Source: Methanoculleus sediminis (GTDB taxonomy: Archaea > Halobacteriota > Methanomicrobia > Methanomicrobiales > Methanoculleaceae). Taken from it: DNA of 64,000 nucleotides. The stretch is taken from positions 204,133 to 268,132 of the forward strand of contig NZ_JXOJ01000001.1 of the NCBI RefSeq assembly GCF_001017125.1, in the 5' to 3' direction. This document shows positions 26,702 through 35,000 of the stretch, in pieces. The translations under genes were made by a program, and so were the position numbers. How positions within the stretch are numbered: the first letter of the stretch is position 1; each line of letters begins with the position of its first letter. Under the pieces are notes generated by a model. That model had not been told where the DNA came from, did no database searches, and saw only the letters and a program-made list of their open reading frames with translations.

Positions 26702-27508
26702 TCACCCGGTGCCGTTACGGCCGTCCTCCGGCACCACCTCGAACCGGCAGTGATTGAATCCCATCGAGTAGCACCGGGTCTCGACCGCCGCCGTCGGCCG
26801 GCCGTAGTGGCGGGAGAAGAGTGCCCGGAGGATGCCCGAGTCGAACGCGCACGCGGGCCGCCCGGTGACCGGGAGATCGGCGCACTCGAAGCAGTCGTAG
26901 ACGAGGAGGACGAGCGGTTCCGTCTCCGCGACCTCGATCCGACCGAGACGGTGCTCCTCCCAGAGCCGGGCGATATTCGCGCAGAACGCCCCGGTCTCCG
27001 GGGCGGCCACCGCCGGGTAGAGTTCGTCGCCGATCCGCTCCCCGGCCCGGGAGAGGAGGGGGTCGAGGAGGACACCCTCCTGCATGAGCGAGACCCGGAT
27101 CGTCCGGAACGCGAGCCGGTAGAACGCGTTCGGGTCGCCCGATCCCGCCTGGTACGCCCCCGCATAGGCGGCGAGCGCATCGGCCACCCGCTCGTCCGGC
27201 GAGACGCTCGCGACGAGGTCGCCGGCGACGAAGAATATCTTCTTCCGGGAGTCATCAGGGTCTGCCCGGGATCCGATCACGCCCGCCGCCGCCATCTCCT
27301 GGAGGTGTACCGAGACCGTCGACTTCGCCCGGCCCGCGAGAGAGACGATCTCCTCGAACGTGCGCTCGCGTTCCCGGAGGGCTGCGAGGATCGTGCGCCG
27401 CACCGGGTTCTCGACCGCCCGCGCACCCGCAGGAGTCGAGTAAAGGTCTATCTCCAGGTTTGCCTTCGGCCGTCCGGGTCTCCCCCGGCTGTTCGTCCCC
27501 TGCTCCAT
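26702..27508 (-). CDS. ArsR-type regulator with C-terminal V4R sensor domain
   Basis: A 268-residue protein. The N-terminal winged helix (about residues 35-95, with TFEEIVSLAGRAKSTVSVHLQEM) binds DNA. The C-terminal half is a V4R (vinyl 4 reductase-type) small-molecule domain, recognisable by YDCFECADLP and, at the end, CYSMGFNHCRFEV; the cysteines may bind metal or a ligand. Divergent from fprA with a 70-bp shared region rich in dyads, so it probably controls fprA and itself (inference). The start used is the ATG at 27508; the frame extends to 27577 across the promoter. Confidence 0.85.
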   Translation of the reverse strand: MEQGTNSRGRPGRPKANLEIDLYSTPAGARAVENPVRRTILAALRERERTFEEIVSLAGRAKSTVSVHLQEMAAAGVIGSRADPDDSRKKIFFVAGDLVASVSPDERVADALAAYAGAYQAGSGDPNAFYRLAFRTIRVSLMQEGVLLDPLLSRAGERIGDELYPAVAAPETGAFCANIARLWEEHRLGRIEVAETEPLVLLVYDCFECADLPVTGRPACAFDSGILRALFSRHYGRPTAAVETRCYSMGFNHCRFEVVPEDGRNGTG

Positions 27509-27526
27509 AGAGTAAAATCGAAAGGG

Positions 27527-27576
27527 TGATATATCAATTGTTCGGATATACTGGAATGTTCGTATTATATCGAACA
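27527..27576. promoter_or_regulatory. Divergent promoter/operator between the V4R regulator and fprA
   Basis: Two dyads fill this spacer. TGATATATCA (27527-27536) is a perfect palindrome over the likely TATA box of the regulator. TGTTCG (27557-27562) is inverted as CGAACA (27571-27576), with TATTATAT between; a further direct copy of TGTTCG is at 27539-27544. GATATAC near 27545-27551 would serve as the fprA TATA box with initiation near its ATG. The layout suggests an autoregulated switch. Confidence 0.6.
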
Positions 27577-27578
27577 AA

Positions 27579-28805
27579 ATGGTGATGACAATGATGGCTA
27601 CCGAACTTGCCCCCGGCGTCCACTGGGTCGGGGCGATCGACTGGAATCTCCGGGAATACCACGGCTACACCCTCCCGGGAACGACCTACAACGCCTACCT
27701 CGTCCGCGGCGAGAAGACGGTGCTGATCGACGGCGCCTACCCCGGGTTCGAGGGCGAAATCCTCGGCCGCGTCGAATCCGTCTGCGACCCGGGAGAGATC
27801 GATTACCTCGTCGTGAACCACATCGAGATGGACCATTCCGGCACCCTGCCGGCGTTCGTGCGGCGGATGCCCGACGTCCCGATCTACTGCACGGAGCGGG
27901 CCCGCGCCGGGCTTGCCCGCCATTACGACACCACAGGCTGGAATATCCGGGTCGTCAAGTCCGGCGATACCCTCGATCTCGGCGGGAAAACCCTTACGTT
28001 CCTCGAGGCGCCGATGCTCCACTGGCCCGACTCGATGTTCACCTATCTCGCCGAGGACGCCATCCTCTTCCCGAACGACGCCTTCGGGCAGCACGTCGCG
28101 AGCGCCGCCCGGTTCGACGACGAGCTCGGGCGCGACGCGGCGATGGCCCACGCGCAGAAGTTCTTCGCGAACCTGATCATACCGCTCGCGCCGAAGGTCC
28201 TGAAGAAACTCGACGAGGTCGGGGGCCTCGGGATCGATATCAGGATGATCGCGCCGAGCCACGGCGTCATCTGGCGATCGCATGCCGGCGATATCCTCAA
28301 GGCCTACACAGACTGGAGCCGGGGCGTCGCGAAAGACAAGGTCACGATCGTCTACGACACCATGCACGGCTCGACCACGATGATGGCGAAGGCGATCGCC
28401 GAAGGCGTCATGGCCGAGGGCGCCGACGTCCGGTTCTGCCTTCTCGCCGACGGCCGTTATGAAGGAACGCACCGGAGCGACGTCGTCACGGAGATCCTCG
28501 ACTCGAAGGCGGTTCTCGTCGGGTCGCCGACGCTCCAGGACGAGGTTCTCCCCACGGTGGCCGGTTTCCTCAGTTACCTCCGCGGGTTACGGCCCGGCCG
28601 GTTAGGGACGAAGAAGATCGGGTGCGCGTTCGGGTCCCACGGCGGTATGGGGGGCGCGGTTGCTCAGGCGGAGGCGGCCCTGAAGGCGGCCGGGATCGAG
28701 GTGATCGACGGCGGGTTCCAGGTGAACTACCGGCCGGACGGCGACGAACTTACGCGGGCTTACGACCTCGGGCGGAAGGTGGCGAGGGAGATCCGCGTCC
28801 GGTGA
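27579..28805 (+). CDS. fprA: Flavodiiron protein, F420H2 oxidase type
   Basis: Reduces O2 to water with electrons from coenzyme F420H2 in methanogens, protecting them from oxygen. The 408-residue protein has a beta-lactamase-type diiron domain (about residues 1-255) with the ligands in NHIEMDHSG and later His/Asp residues, followed by a flavodoxin domain (about 258-405) whose FMN loop is YDTMHGSTTMMA. There is no rubredoxin or flavin reductase extension, matching methanogen FprA. Several Met codons cluster at the start; 27579, 27588, 27591 and 27594-range starts are hard to tell apart. Confidence 0.93.
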   Translation: MVMTMMATELAPGVHWVGAIDWNLREYHGYTLPGTTYNAYLVRGEKTVLIDGAYPGFEGEILGRVESVCDPGEIDYLVVNHIEMDHSGTLPAFVRRMPDVPIYCTERARAGLARHYDTTGWNIRVVKSGDTLDLGGKTLTFLEAPMLHWPDSMFTYLAEDAILFPNDAFGQHVASAARFDDELGRDAAMAHAQKFFANLIIPLAPKVLKKLDEVGGLGIDIRMIAPSHGVIWRSHAGDILKAYTDWSRGVAKDKVTIVYDTMHGSTTMMAKAIAEGVMAEGADVRFCLLADGRYEGTHRSDVVTEILDSKAVLVGSPTLQDEVLPTVAGFLSYLRGLRPGRLGTKKIGCAFGSHGGMGGAVAQAEAALKAAGIEVIDGGFQVNYRPDGDELTRAYDLGRKVAREIRVR

Positions 28806-28930
28806 CGCCCGCCCGGACGTTCCGATCGGACCCCCTGAAGCCCGCTCCGTGGGAACCATAATCACGGTTGCCGTTGCCTACACCACGTGGTGCGGCACGA
28901 AACGAGTATTCCCCGGGGAGAGGTAGGGGC

Positions 28931-30004
28931 ATGAGGCGCCGCCGCTGGATCGCGCTCTCGCTCCTCGTCAGCGGCGCGGCCCTCGCGGGGCTGCTCGCGG
29001 CGACCTTCACGCCGGCAACACGGGCCTACCTCGGGGAGGTCGGCGTCGCCGCCCTCCTCCTCGCCTTCGCGCTCCGGGCCGGATCGATCCTCTGCCGGGT
29101 GGTGCGGATCGCGGTCATCTGCCGCGGCCTCGACTACACCGTGCCGTTATCCAGCCTCGCGATCACCCAGAGCCTCTCGCTCTTCGCCGGCTCGGTCACC
29201 CCCGGCCAGGTGGGCGGCGAACCCGTACGGATCCACCGGCTCTCCCGGGCCGGGCTCGCCGTCGGGGACGCCGTCACCGTCGTCGTCGCGGAGCGGGTGC
29301 TCGACCTCGCGGTCTTTGCCTCGCTCACCTTTGCGGCCCTTCTCGCCGTCCGGCATCTCTGGGATTACCTCGCCGCAACCGTCCTCTACCCGGTGGCGGC
29401 CTTCCTCCTTCTCGTCCTCGCCCTTCTCCTCGCGCTCGCCCTCCTGGTCCGCCGCCCTTCTCTCGCGAACCGGGTTATCGGCGGCGCTGCCGTCCGGGTG
29501 CTCGACCGGTGCGGCCGGAGCCGACGCTGGCTTCGGTTCTGTCCGGGCTCGGATGGTGCGGAGAGGCTCGTGGAGCGGATTGCCCACGAGACCGAGATCT
29601 TTGCCGCGAGTTCTTCCCGGTTTGTGAGGGCCGACCCCCGGGCGCTCGGCGGCGCGATCCTGATCAGCATCCTCGACTGGGTCTTCCTCTTCTCCACGGC
29701 GTCGGCGCTGCTCGTCGCTCTCGGCCTGCCGCCGTCCGTTCCCGAGTCGTTTCTCTTCCAGGGCGTCCTCCAGATGATTGCGGCCGTCCCGCTCATCCCC
29801 GGCGCGGCGGGGATCGCGGAACTCGGCGCCGCAACGCTGTACAGCCGGATCGTGCCCACCTACCTCCTCGGCCTCTTCGTCGTTCTCTGGCGGCTGATAC
29901 TCTACTTCCTCAACATCCCGCTCGGCCTCCTCGCGGCGGCTCTTGCGGCGAGGGAGAGGAGCGGCGGTGGGGAGGCGGATCGCCGGGGCACCGAAAACCT
30001 ATAA
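28931..30004 (+). CDS. UPF0104 / lysylphosphatidylglycerol synthase transmembrane-type flippase-like protein
   Basis: A 357-residue membrane protein with about eight helices, belonging to the UPF0104/LPG synthase TM superfamily. The conserved TPGQVGGEPVRIHRL segment (near residue 95) and PLIPGAAGIAELGA near the end are diagnostic. Members translocate or modify lipids; the substrate in archaea is not established. The ATG at 28931 is preceded by a GGTAGGGG ribosome-binding stretch, so I prefer it over the upstream ATG at 28868. It follows fprA but with its own 125-bp gap. Confidence 0.88.
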   Translation: MRRRRWIALSLLVSGAALAGLLAATFTPATRAYLGEVGVAALLLAFALRAGSILCRVVRIAVICRGLDYTVPLSSLAITQSLSLFAGSVTPGQVGGEPVRIHRLSRAGLAVGDAVTVVVAERVLDLAVFASLTFAALLAVRHLWDYLAATVLYPVAAFLLLVLALLLALALLVRRPSLANRVIGGAAVRVLDRCGRSRRWLRFCPGSDGAERLVERIAHETEIFAASSSRFVRADPRALGGAILISILDWVFLFSTASALLVALGLPPSVPESFLFQGVLQMIAAVPLIPGAAGIAELGAATLYSRIVPTYLLGLFVVLWRLILYFLNIPLGLLAAALAARERSGGGEADRRGTENL

Positions 30005-30105
30005 CCCTTATAAGACCAAAATCTATCTTTTAACGCGGATATGACGAGAAATACCCTGTTCGTGAAACGATCGGAGGACGTTTCGATCTTCTGCCCGGGA
30101 GGGTC

Positions 30106-30783
30106 ATGACCACCGATACCGAAATGTATGCCCTCTCGATCATCACCGAGAATCGGGCCGGCGTGTTGCGCGACGTGGCCACGGTGATGGCGGATTACCG
30201 GGCGAACATCCAGATGATCCAGCAGTCGATCCTGACCTCCGGCCCGAACACCGGGAAGGCCTACCTCTACTTTGAGTTCGAGGAGTGCGGCAATCATGGC
30301 AAACTCATCGCCGATCTCGCGCGGGTTCCGTCCGTCGTCGACGTCACCATCTACCCGCCGTTCTCCCGGATATTCGGATCACGGGTGATCATCATCGGCG
30401 GCGGCGCGCAGGTGGCGCAGGTGGCGATGGGTGCCGTGAACGAGGCGGACCGCCACAACATCCGCGGCGAGCGGATATCGGTGGACACGATCCCGCTCGT
30501 CGGTGAGCAGAACCTGGCGCTCGCCGTCGATGCGGTGGCGCGGCTCCCCCGGGCGTCGATCCTGGTGCTCGCCGGGTCGCTGATGGGCGGCGAGGTTTCG
30601 CGGGCGGTGGAACGGGTCAGGGCGGCGGGCATCCCGGTGATCGCGCTCAAGATGGCCGGGAGCGTTCCTTCGCACGCCGATCTGGTCGTGACCGACCCGA
30701 TCCAGGCCGGGGTCTTTGCCGTGATGCACGTCAGCGGCAAGGCCGTCTTCGATATCAACCGCGTGCGGGGGCGTGAGTTCTGA
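30106..30783 (+). CDS. ACT domain plus DUF5612 protein
   Basis: A 225-residue protein with an N-terminal ACT domain (about residues 5-80, opening YALSIITENRAGVLRDVATVM) and a C-terminal DUF5612 domain (about 85-220) that resembles nucleotide- or sugar-binding Rossmann segments (IIIGGGAQVAQVAMGAV). ACT domains sense amino acids or similar effectors. This family is common in methanogens without a proven function. The stop overlaps the TsaC start by one base. Confidence 0.85.
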   Translation: MTTDTEMYALSIITENRAGVLRDVATVMADYRANIQMIQQSILTSGPNTGKAYLYFEFEECGNHGKLIADLARVPSVVDVTIYPPFSRIFGSRVIIIGGGAQVAQVAMGAVNEADRHNIRGERISVDTIPLVGEQNLALAVDAVARLPRASILVLAGSLMGGEVSRAVERVRAAGIPVIALKMAGSVPSHADLVVTDPIQAGVFAVMHVSGKAVFDINRVRGREF

Positions 30784-31358
30784 TGGACCCGATCGATATG
30801 GCCGTCCGGGTGCTCTCGCGCGACGGGCTCGTCGTCTACCCCACCGAGACGGTCTACGGCCTCGGGGCGGACGCTCTCTCGGAGGACGCGGTGATGCGGG
30901 TGTACGAGGCCAAGAACCGGCCGGTGGGCAAACCGATATCGGTCGCGGTCTCGGATATGGAGATGCTCGACGCCGTCGCGGTGGTGGACGATGCAGCGAG
31001 GGCGTTCATCGAGCGGTTCCTGCCCGGCCCGGTGACGGTGCTCCTCCCGGTGAAGTCCTGCCTGCCGGCGGTGCTGACGGGCGGGACCGGCCTCATCGGG
31101 GTCCGGTGGCCCGACCACGAGATCGCCCTTGCCATCATCTCGCGGCTCGATGCGCCGATCACGTCCACCAGCGCGAACATCTCCGACGATATAGCGCCGA
31201 CCCGTCCCGAAGAGGTCTCCGTCCCCCACGACTACCTGGTCGACGGCGGGGAACTCCGCGGGACGCCGAGCACGGTGGTGGACCTCCCCGCCCGGCGCAT
31301 CCTGCGCAAGGGCGCGGAGTGGGAAACGGTGGAAGCGTTCCTGGAGACCCTGGGGTGA
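30783..31358 (+). CDS. tsaC: Threonylcarbamoyl-AMP synthase (Sua5/YciO/YrdC)
   Basis: Makes L-threonylcarbamoyladenylate from threonine, bicarbonate and ATP for t6A synthesis by KEOPS. The 191-residue protein has the YrdC signature VYPTETVYGLGADA (residues about 18-31), KNRPVGKPISVAV near 47-59 and the STSANISDD segment near 131. It lacks the C-terminal Sua5 domain, so it is the short TsaC form. Coupled to the DUF5612 gene. Confidence 0.92.
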   Translation: MDPIDMAVRVLSRDGLVVYPTETVYGLGADALSEDAVMRVYEAKNRPVGKPISVAVSDMEMLDAVAVVDDAARAFIERFLPGPVTVLLPVKSCLPAVLTGGTGLIGVRWPDHEIALAIISRLDAPITSTSANISDDIAPTRPEEVSVPHDYLVDGGELRGTPSTVVDLPARRILRKGAEWETVEAFLETLG

Positions 31359-31361
31359 TTC

Positions 31362-32294
31362 ATGCAACCGGTACGACTCCGTGACTTCATCGAGGACCGC
31401 GAGGGTTGCCTCTATGCGGTCTCGAACTACGACAACGCCGACCGGATCGGGTGCATCCTCCGCTACGTCCCCGACGCGGCCGGGGAGCGGACGAACCTCG
31501 CCGGCCGCCGATACCATAAATACGATTTTGCCGAGTCTTTCGACTGGGTTCGGGCGCACAGGCCGGAGTACCTGGACGGCGTTCACCGGGTGCCCTACTG
31601 CGACGTGGCCCGGGTCTACAAGCCCGAGGAGGAGATCGACGGCGTGGCGGCGCGGAACAAACGGGTGGCGCGGCTCCTCGCTCACCTGACCCTCCCGGCG
31701 GGCTCGTTCGGGTGCACGGGTTCGCTCCTCTGCGGCCTCGAGAACGACGCTTCCGACATCGACCTGGTAGTCTACGGCGACGCCTGGTTCGTCGCCCAGC
31801 GCCGGCTCCGCGACCTCGTGGAGAGGGGGGTGATCCCCGCGATGAGCACCGCGATGTGGCGGAAGGTCTACGACAAGCGGGTGCCCGAGATATCGTTCGA
31901 CGCCTTCGTCCTGCACGAGCAGCGGAAGTGGAACCGGGGCGAGTTCGAGGGAACCTACTTCGACCTCCTCTACACCCGCGCCTACGAAAACCTTGACGCG
32001 GTTCCGGCCGGCGCGGGGAAGGTTCTCGGCCGGGCGACGATCGAGGCGACGGTCACGGACGCGTCGCTCTCCTTCGACAGCCCGGCGGTCTACGCGACGG
32101 ACCACGACGAGATCTCGCGGGTCCTCTCCTTCACCCACACCTACTCGGGCCAGGCGCTCGCGGGGGAGGTCGTCGAGGCGAAGGGCGTCGTGGAGGAGCA
32201 CGGCGACGAGCGGTGGCTGATCGTCGGGACGACCCGCGAGGCGAAGGGCGAGTACATCGTCTCGAAGACGCTGCTCGAGAGTTCGGGACGCTGA
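31362..32294 (+). CDS. Predicted nucleotidyltransferase (Pol beta superfamily)
   Basis: A 310-residue protein. The catalytic motif is GSLLCGLENDASDIDLVVYG (residues 120-139), with Asp132 and Asp134 as metal ligands and the upstream Gly-Ser typical of Pol beta-like folds. The surrounding parts have no recognised domain. It starts 4 bp after tsaC behind a GGGGTGAT ribosome-binding site. A role in RNA or tRNA modification is suggested only by its neighbour. Confidence 0.8.
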   Translation: MQPVRLRDFIEDREGCLYAVSNYDNADRIGCILRYVPDAAGERTNLAGRRYHKYDFAESFDWVRAHRPEYLDGVHRVPYCDVARVYKPEEEIDGVAARNKRVARLLAHLTLPAGSFGCTGSLLCGLENDASDIDLVVYGDAWFVAQRRLRDLVERGVIPAMSTAMWRKVYDKRVPEISFDAFVLHEQRKWNRGEFEGTYFDLLYTRAYENLDAVPAGAGKVLGRATIEATVTDASLSFDSPAVYATDHDEISRVLSFTHTYSGQALAGEVVEAKGVVEEHGDERWLIVGTTREAKGEYIVSKTLLESSGR

Positions 32295-32299
32295 CGTTT

Positions 32300-32530
32300 T
32301 TTGCGCATCCTATTATCGGCTCACGCGGAGACGCGAAGAATAGTTGATGAGTGTTCCAGTCCCCTTCGCGTCTTTCGCGCGAGGCCGTATCGTTATCTCC
32401 ACAATCCACTCACGCGAAGACCGGTTGACAGGTAGGGTAACGCTCCTTCACACCTAACGGTGCTCATGCTCCTGCCATTCTGGCAGTCGCACTTCGCGGC
32501 TTCGCGCTCTTCGCGTGAGGCCGTGCCGTC
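32300..32530. repeat. Intergenic repeats of the triloop hairpin family and GCGAAG elements
   Basis: Between the nucleotidyltransferase and the Cas4-like gene lie TTCGCG-type repeats (32316-32330, 32360-32385, 32489-32520), the last nearly identical to 430-459. Two hairpins in inverted orientation are CTGCCA-ttc-TGGCAG (32472-32486) and CACC-taac-GGTG (32451-32462). No gene is supported in this interval. Confidence 0.7.
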
Positions 32531-32557
32531 ATTTCCGTAATTCTATGTCTGGACTCG

Positions 32558-33220
32558 TCAGAAGAGGTCGGAGAGCCGCCGCGGCCCGGCGGTGCACCGC
32601 TCGAGGTGCGGGCAGCCCTCGCAGGGCGCCCGGAGGGGCCGGGGCGGGAGTTCGCCCGCGACCACCCTCTTTGCCGCCCGGATCGCCTTGATCATCTCCC
32701 GCCGGTCCCGGGGCTGGGGCTCGACGTAGCGGCAGACGCCGCTTGCGACGTACTCGACGTAGCCGCCGGCGACGGGGCGGCCGAGCGTCTCTTTGAGGCA
32801 TGCGACGTAGCAGGCGACCCGGAGCCGGTCGGTGCCGTAGACCCCGGCCTTCGGGGCGGTGCTCGACCGGGCGACGGCGAAGGTGCCGTCCTCGAAGATT
32901 TTATCGACTCTTCCCCGGATGCCGAGGGTGTCGGACTCGACGGCGAGGTCGACCTGGACGGGCCGCTGCCACGCGGTCTCACTGCAGGCGGCGACGCATT
33001 CGTCGAGGAGTTCCCGGACGTCCTCCGTCGCTTCGGGGAGGACGCAGAGGACCTCCCGCCAGATCTGCTCCGCCTCGAGGAGTTCGCCGAGGTGCGTCGA
33101 GACCTGTTTGCAGACGGTGTAGCGCGGCAACTCCGGGTGCTCCTCCGAGCGCTCGAAGTAGTAGCGACGGGGGCAGATGTGGCAGGCGACGACGCCGGAT
33201 ACCGGGATGTAGTCGGTCAT
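32558..33220 (-). CDS. Cas4-like (Dna2/RecB-type) protein outside a CRISPR locus
   Basis: A 220-residue protein with the Cas4 layout: an N-terminal cysteine pair (CHICPRRYYFE, residues 15-25), three C-terminal cysteines (CEGCPHLERC, about 199-208) for an iron-sulfur cluster, and a RecB-like core (GRVDKIFEDG near 127-136, then YGTDRLRVACYVACL near 152-166). The usual E-x-K triad segment reads VARSS here, so nuclease activity is doubtful. No cas genes or CRISPR repeats are in the window. The function of such stand-alone archaeal Cas4-like proteins is uncertain. Confidence 0.75.
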   Translation of the reverse strand: MTDYIPVSGVVACHICPRRYYFERSEEHPELPRYTVCKQVSTHLGELLEAEQIWREVLCVLPEATEDVRELLDECVAACSETAWQRPVQVDLAVESDTLGIRGRVDKIFEDGTFAVARSSTAPKAGVYGTDRLRVACYVACLKETLGRPVAGGYVEYVASGVCRYVEPQPRDRREMIKAIRAAKRVVAGELPPRPLRAPCEGCPHLERCTAGPRRLSDLF

Positions 33221-33340
33221 TGGCAGGGTTCCGTTTGAGAGGAACTACGCCCTCCCGCTATTTAGCGGGGTATGCTCCGCACCGGCCCCCCGGCCGACCA
33301 AGACCAACTCTTATGCCGGAGGGGGTCACAGAAGAAGGGT

Positions 33341-33637
33341 ATGGCAAACCGCGAGATATCGGTTAACATCCCCGGCAACCTCGACCCGGTCTACTCCAAC
33401 CGCATCCAGATCGCCTACAAGGAGGACGAGTTCACGTTCCTCTTCCTGCACGAGATCCCCGGCATGAACCAGGCGCGGGGGAAGGCAATCGTCTCGATCA
33501 GCCCCCGGCACGCGAAGAACCTGGTGGAGGTGCTCGCGAAGAGCGTCGCCGACTACGAGCAGAAGTTCGGCAAGATAACCGCCCCGGAGGCCGCCGCACA
33601 GCAGGAGAGCAACGTCACCATCCGGGGGTACTCCTGA
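33341..33637 (+). CDS. DUF3467 family protein
   Basis: A 98-residue small protein. It starts ANREISVNIPGNLDPVYSN and has the central SISPRHAKNLVEVL helix (about residues 54-67) typical of DUF3467. The ATG at 33341 follows a GAAGAAGGG ribosome-binding stretch; the frame upstream is not family-like. Function unknown, though the family is widely kept in methanogens. Confidence 0.85.
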   Translation: MANREISVNIPGNLDPVYSNRIQIAYKEDEFTFLFLHEIPGMNQARGKAIVSISPRHAKNLVEVLAKSVADYEQKFGKITAPEAAAQQESNVTIRGYS

Positions 33638-33710
33638 ACGGGACCGGACCGGCAGGCTCCCGGCAGGTGATACCTTTTTAATTCCGGACGTGTAATATTC
33701 TAGGGCAGTT

Positions 33711-33782
33711 GCCGCTGTGGCTTAGCGGTATAGCGGCTGATTCGTAATCAGCAGGTCGGGGGTTCAAGTCCCCCCAGCGGCT
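33711..33782 (+). tRNA. tRNA-Thr (anticodon CGT)
   Basis: A complete cloverleaf without intron. The acceptor stem pairs GCCGCTG with CAGCGGC, the anticodon stem GCTGA/TCAGC holds the loop TTCGTAA with anticodon CGT, and the T arm GGGGG-TTCAAGT-CCCCC is strong. The discriminator is T and CCA is not encoded. A TATA box CTTTTTAAT (33674-33682) lies upstream at the right distance. GC-poorer accessory genes follow immediately, which makes its 3' end a candidate integration site. Confidence 0.97.
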
Positions 33783-34088
33783 TTGCTTTTTGTTGAAGGT
33801 TCAAGTCTCTTTTCGAAAACGTTTCTGTATCCGTAAGTCTATTCTGGATCCCAAGCAAGGTCGTAACGGTGATGGCGGGGGGATAGGCGAATGGCAAGGC
33901 GTGGACACACCTCCGTGTTTATGGAACATGCTATTTGGGAAAAACGTTGATTTTGCTTTGGCAAATGCCTACACGAGTCCTCTCACGGCTGAGTTATCCT
34001 ATCCCCCGAGAGGAACGGCTCATTATCTCAATGAAAAATTGAAAACTGGTTGCAAATTTGAGTCTTTCAATATTTATTTGCGATCGAA
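33783..34088. other. Gene-poor start of the island with a widely spaced inverted repeat
   Basis: No credible gene. A 10-bp inverted repeat pairs GGGGGATAGG (33878-33887) with CCTATCCCCC (33998-34007), about 110 bases apart. The 5' part reads like a tRNA D arm (GCGAATGGCAAGGC), but no T arm is present. GGTTCAAGTC at 33798-33807 repeats ten bases of the tRNA-Thr T loop region. An open frame (33790-34176) spans it but looks random in composition. Confidence 0.5.
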
Positions 34089-34796
34089 TCAGGATTCCCA
34101 GGCAACAATACCCGCAAGATATTCGCTCAATACCATCCGAACCAAAAATCCGCCCTCACATTGTTTCGCTGTATAACGGTAGCGATCGGATTGAACGACA
34201 ATCCAATCCCCTTCTTGTTCGAAATGGCCGAGCTTCGATCCGACTTCGCGGAGAAACCCTCTCGTGCCGATCTCCGAAAAGACCATCCTCCCCCGCGGCA
34301 CTCCATTTTCGAATTCTTTCCGCTCATCATCCGGCATGCATGTCAGCGGAGCGGCGATTACATGATCGGGTTCGTCGAACATGGGAACGAACTCGTAGGC
34401 TATGTGACCATGTGCAAGTTTGATCAACACGTTCAGGACGCGATCCATCTCCGGTTTCCACGTCGAATAACCTTCTTCGTCCCTACTCTGGGAAGCAACA
34501 ATCCTGGCTCGCAGAGAGGGGTTTTTGCTGAGAATGCGCTTGATTTTCGGTCGTCGAAGATCTTCTATTTCGCAGGTGCCGCATGTGACGCACTCAACGA
34601 AGCAAGCAAGATATTGCTCATCCAACGAGAAGTCGTGGTTGCACTTCGAGCATGCACCTACGACCGGCAATCCTGGCGGAAAAGGCTCGTCCAGCAATAC
34701 TTTCGAGGGGACATGATCGCGGGTGTCAGGTGCCTCTCCACAGTAGGCGCATATGACAGTAAGGCGGTCGTCCATGAAGAGTTTTCGTGGATCCAT
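34089..34796 (-). CDS. HNH-endonuclease-like zinc protein
   Basis: A 235-residue protein. The N-terminal zinc-finger/HNH-like element reads CAYCGEAPDTRDHVPSKVL followed by CSKCNHDFSLDE (about residues 16-60), with two CxxC pairs around a D-H motif, as in HNH nucleases of mobile elements. A third CVTCGTC cluster follows near 70. The C-terminal ~150 residues are not recognised. A TATA-like AATTTATGG (34826-34835, minus strand) would give a nearly leaderless transcript. Base composition is lower in GC than the core genes. Confidence 0.7.
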   Translation of the reverse strand: MDPRKLFMDDRLTVICAYCGEAPDTRDHVPSKVLLDEPFPPGLPVVGACSKCNHDFSLDEQYLACFVECVTCGTCEIEDLRRPKIKRILSKNPSLRARIVASQSRDEEGYSTWKPEMDRVLNVLIKLAHGHIAYEFVPMFDEPDHVIAAPLTCMPDDERKEFENGVPRGRMVFSEIGTRGFLREVGSKLGHFEQEGDWIVVQSDRYRYTAKQCEGGFLVRMVLSEYLAGIVAWES

Positions 34797-34913
34797 AGGA
34801 TGATGAAGTTAGGGTTTTTGGTGTCCATAAATTAGATTGCCCGAAAAGCGACGCTATTCCTATTGCCGTGAAAAGCATCGTGTTGCCTAGAACTAGAATG
34901 GAAATCAGACATA

Positions 34914-34997
34914 TATCACTGATACATTTATATGCCTATCATAATTCAACGATACGTATCACTGATAATTATAAATGGGTGTCATAATATAGTGATA
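34914..34997. promoter_or_regulatory. Operator array and promoter of the AbiE-like module
   Basis: TATCA-c-TGATA, an 11-bp palindrome with a one-base centre, occurs exactly twice (34914-34924 and 34957-34967) and in a decayed third form (TAT-AGTGATA, 34988-34997). GATACGTATC (34951-34960) is a further perfect palindrome touching the second copy. The TATA element ATTATAAAT (34968-34976) sits directly after the second operator, placing initiation close to the GTG at 35001. This is the usual form of an autorepressed toxin-antitoxin promoter. Confidence 0.7.
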
Positions 34998-35000
34998 ACC

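Noticed and set aside
33877-34007. A complete extra tRNA in the island
   Set aside because: The 5' part looks like an acceptor and D arm, but no anticodon stem of standard form and no T arm are present.
33790-34176. 128-residue open frame after tRNA-Thr
   Set aside because: Composition looks random, there is no ribosome-binding site, and it partly overlaps the HNH-like gene and the inverted-repeat element.
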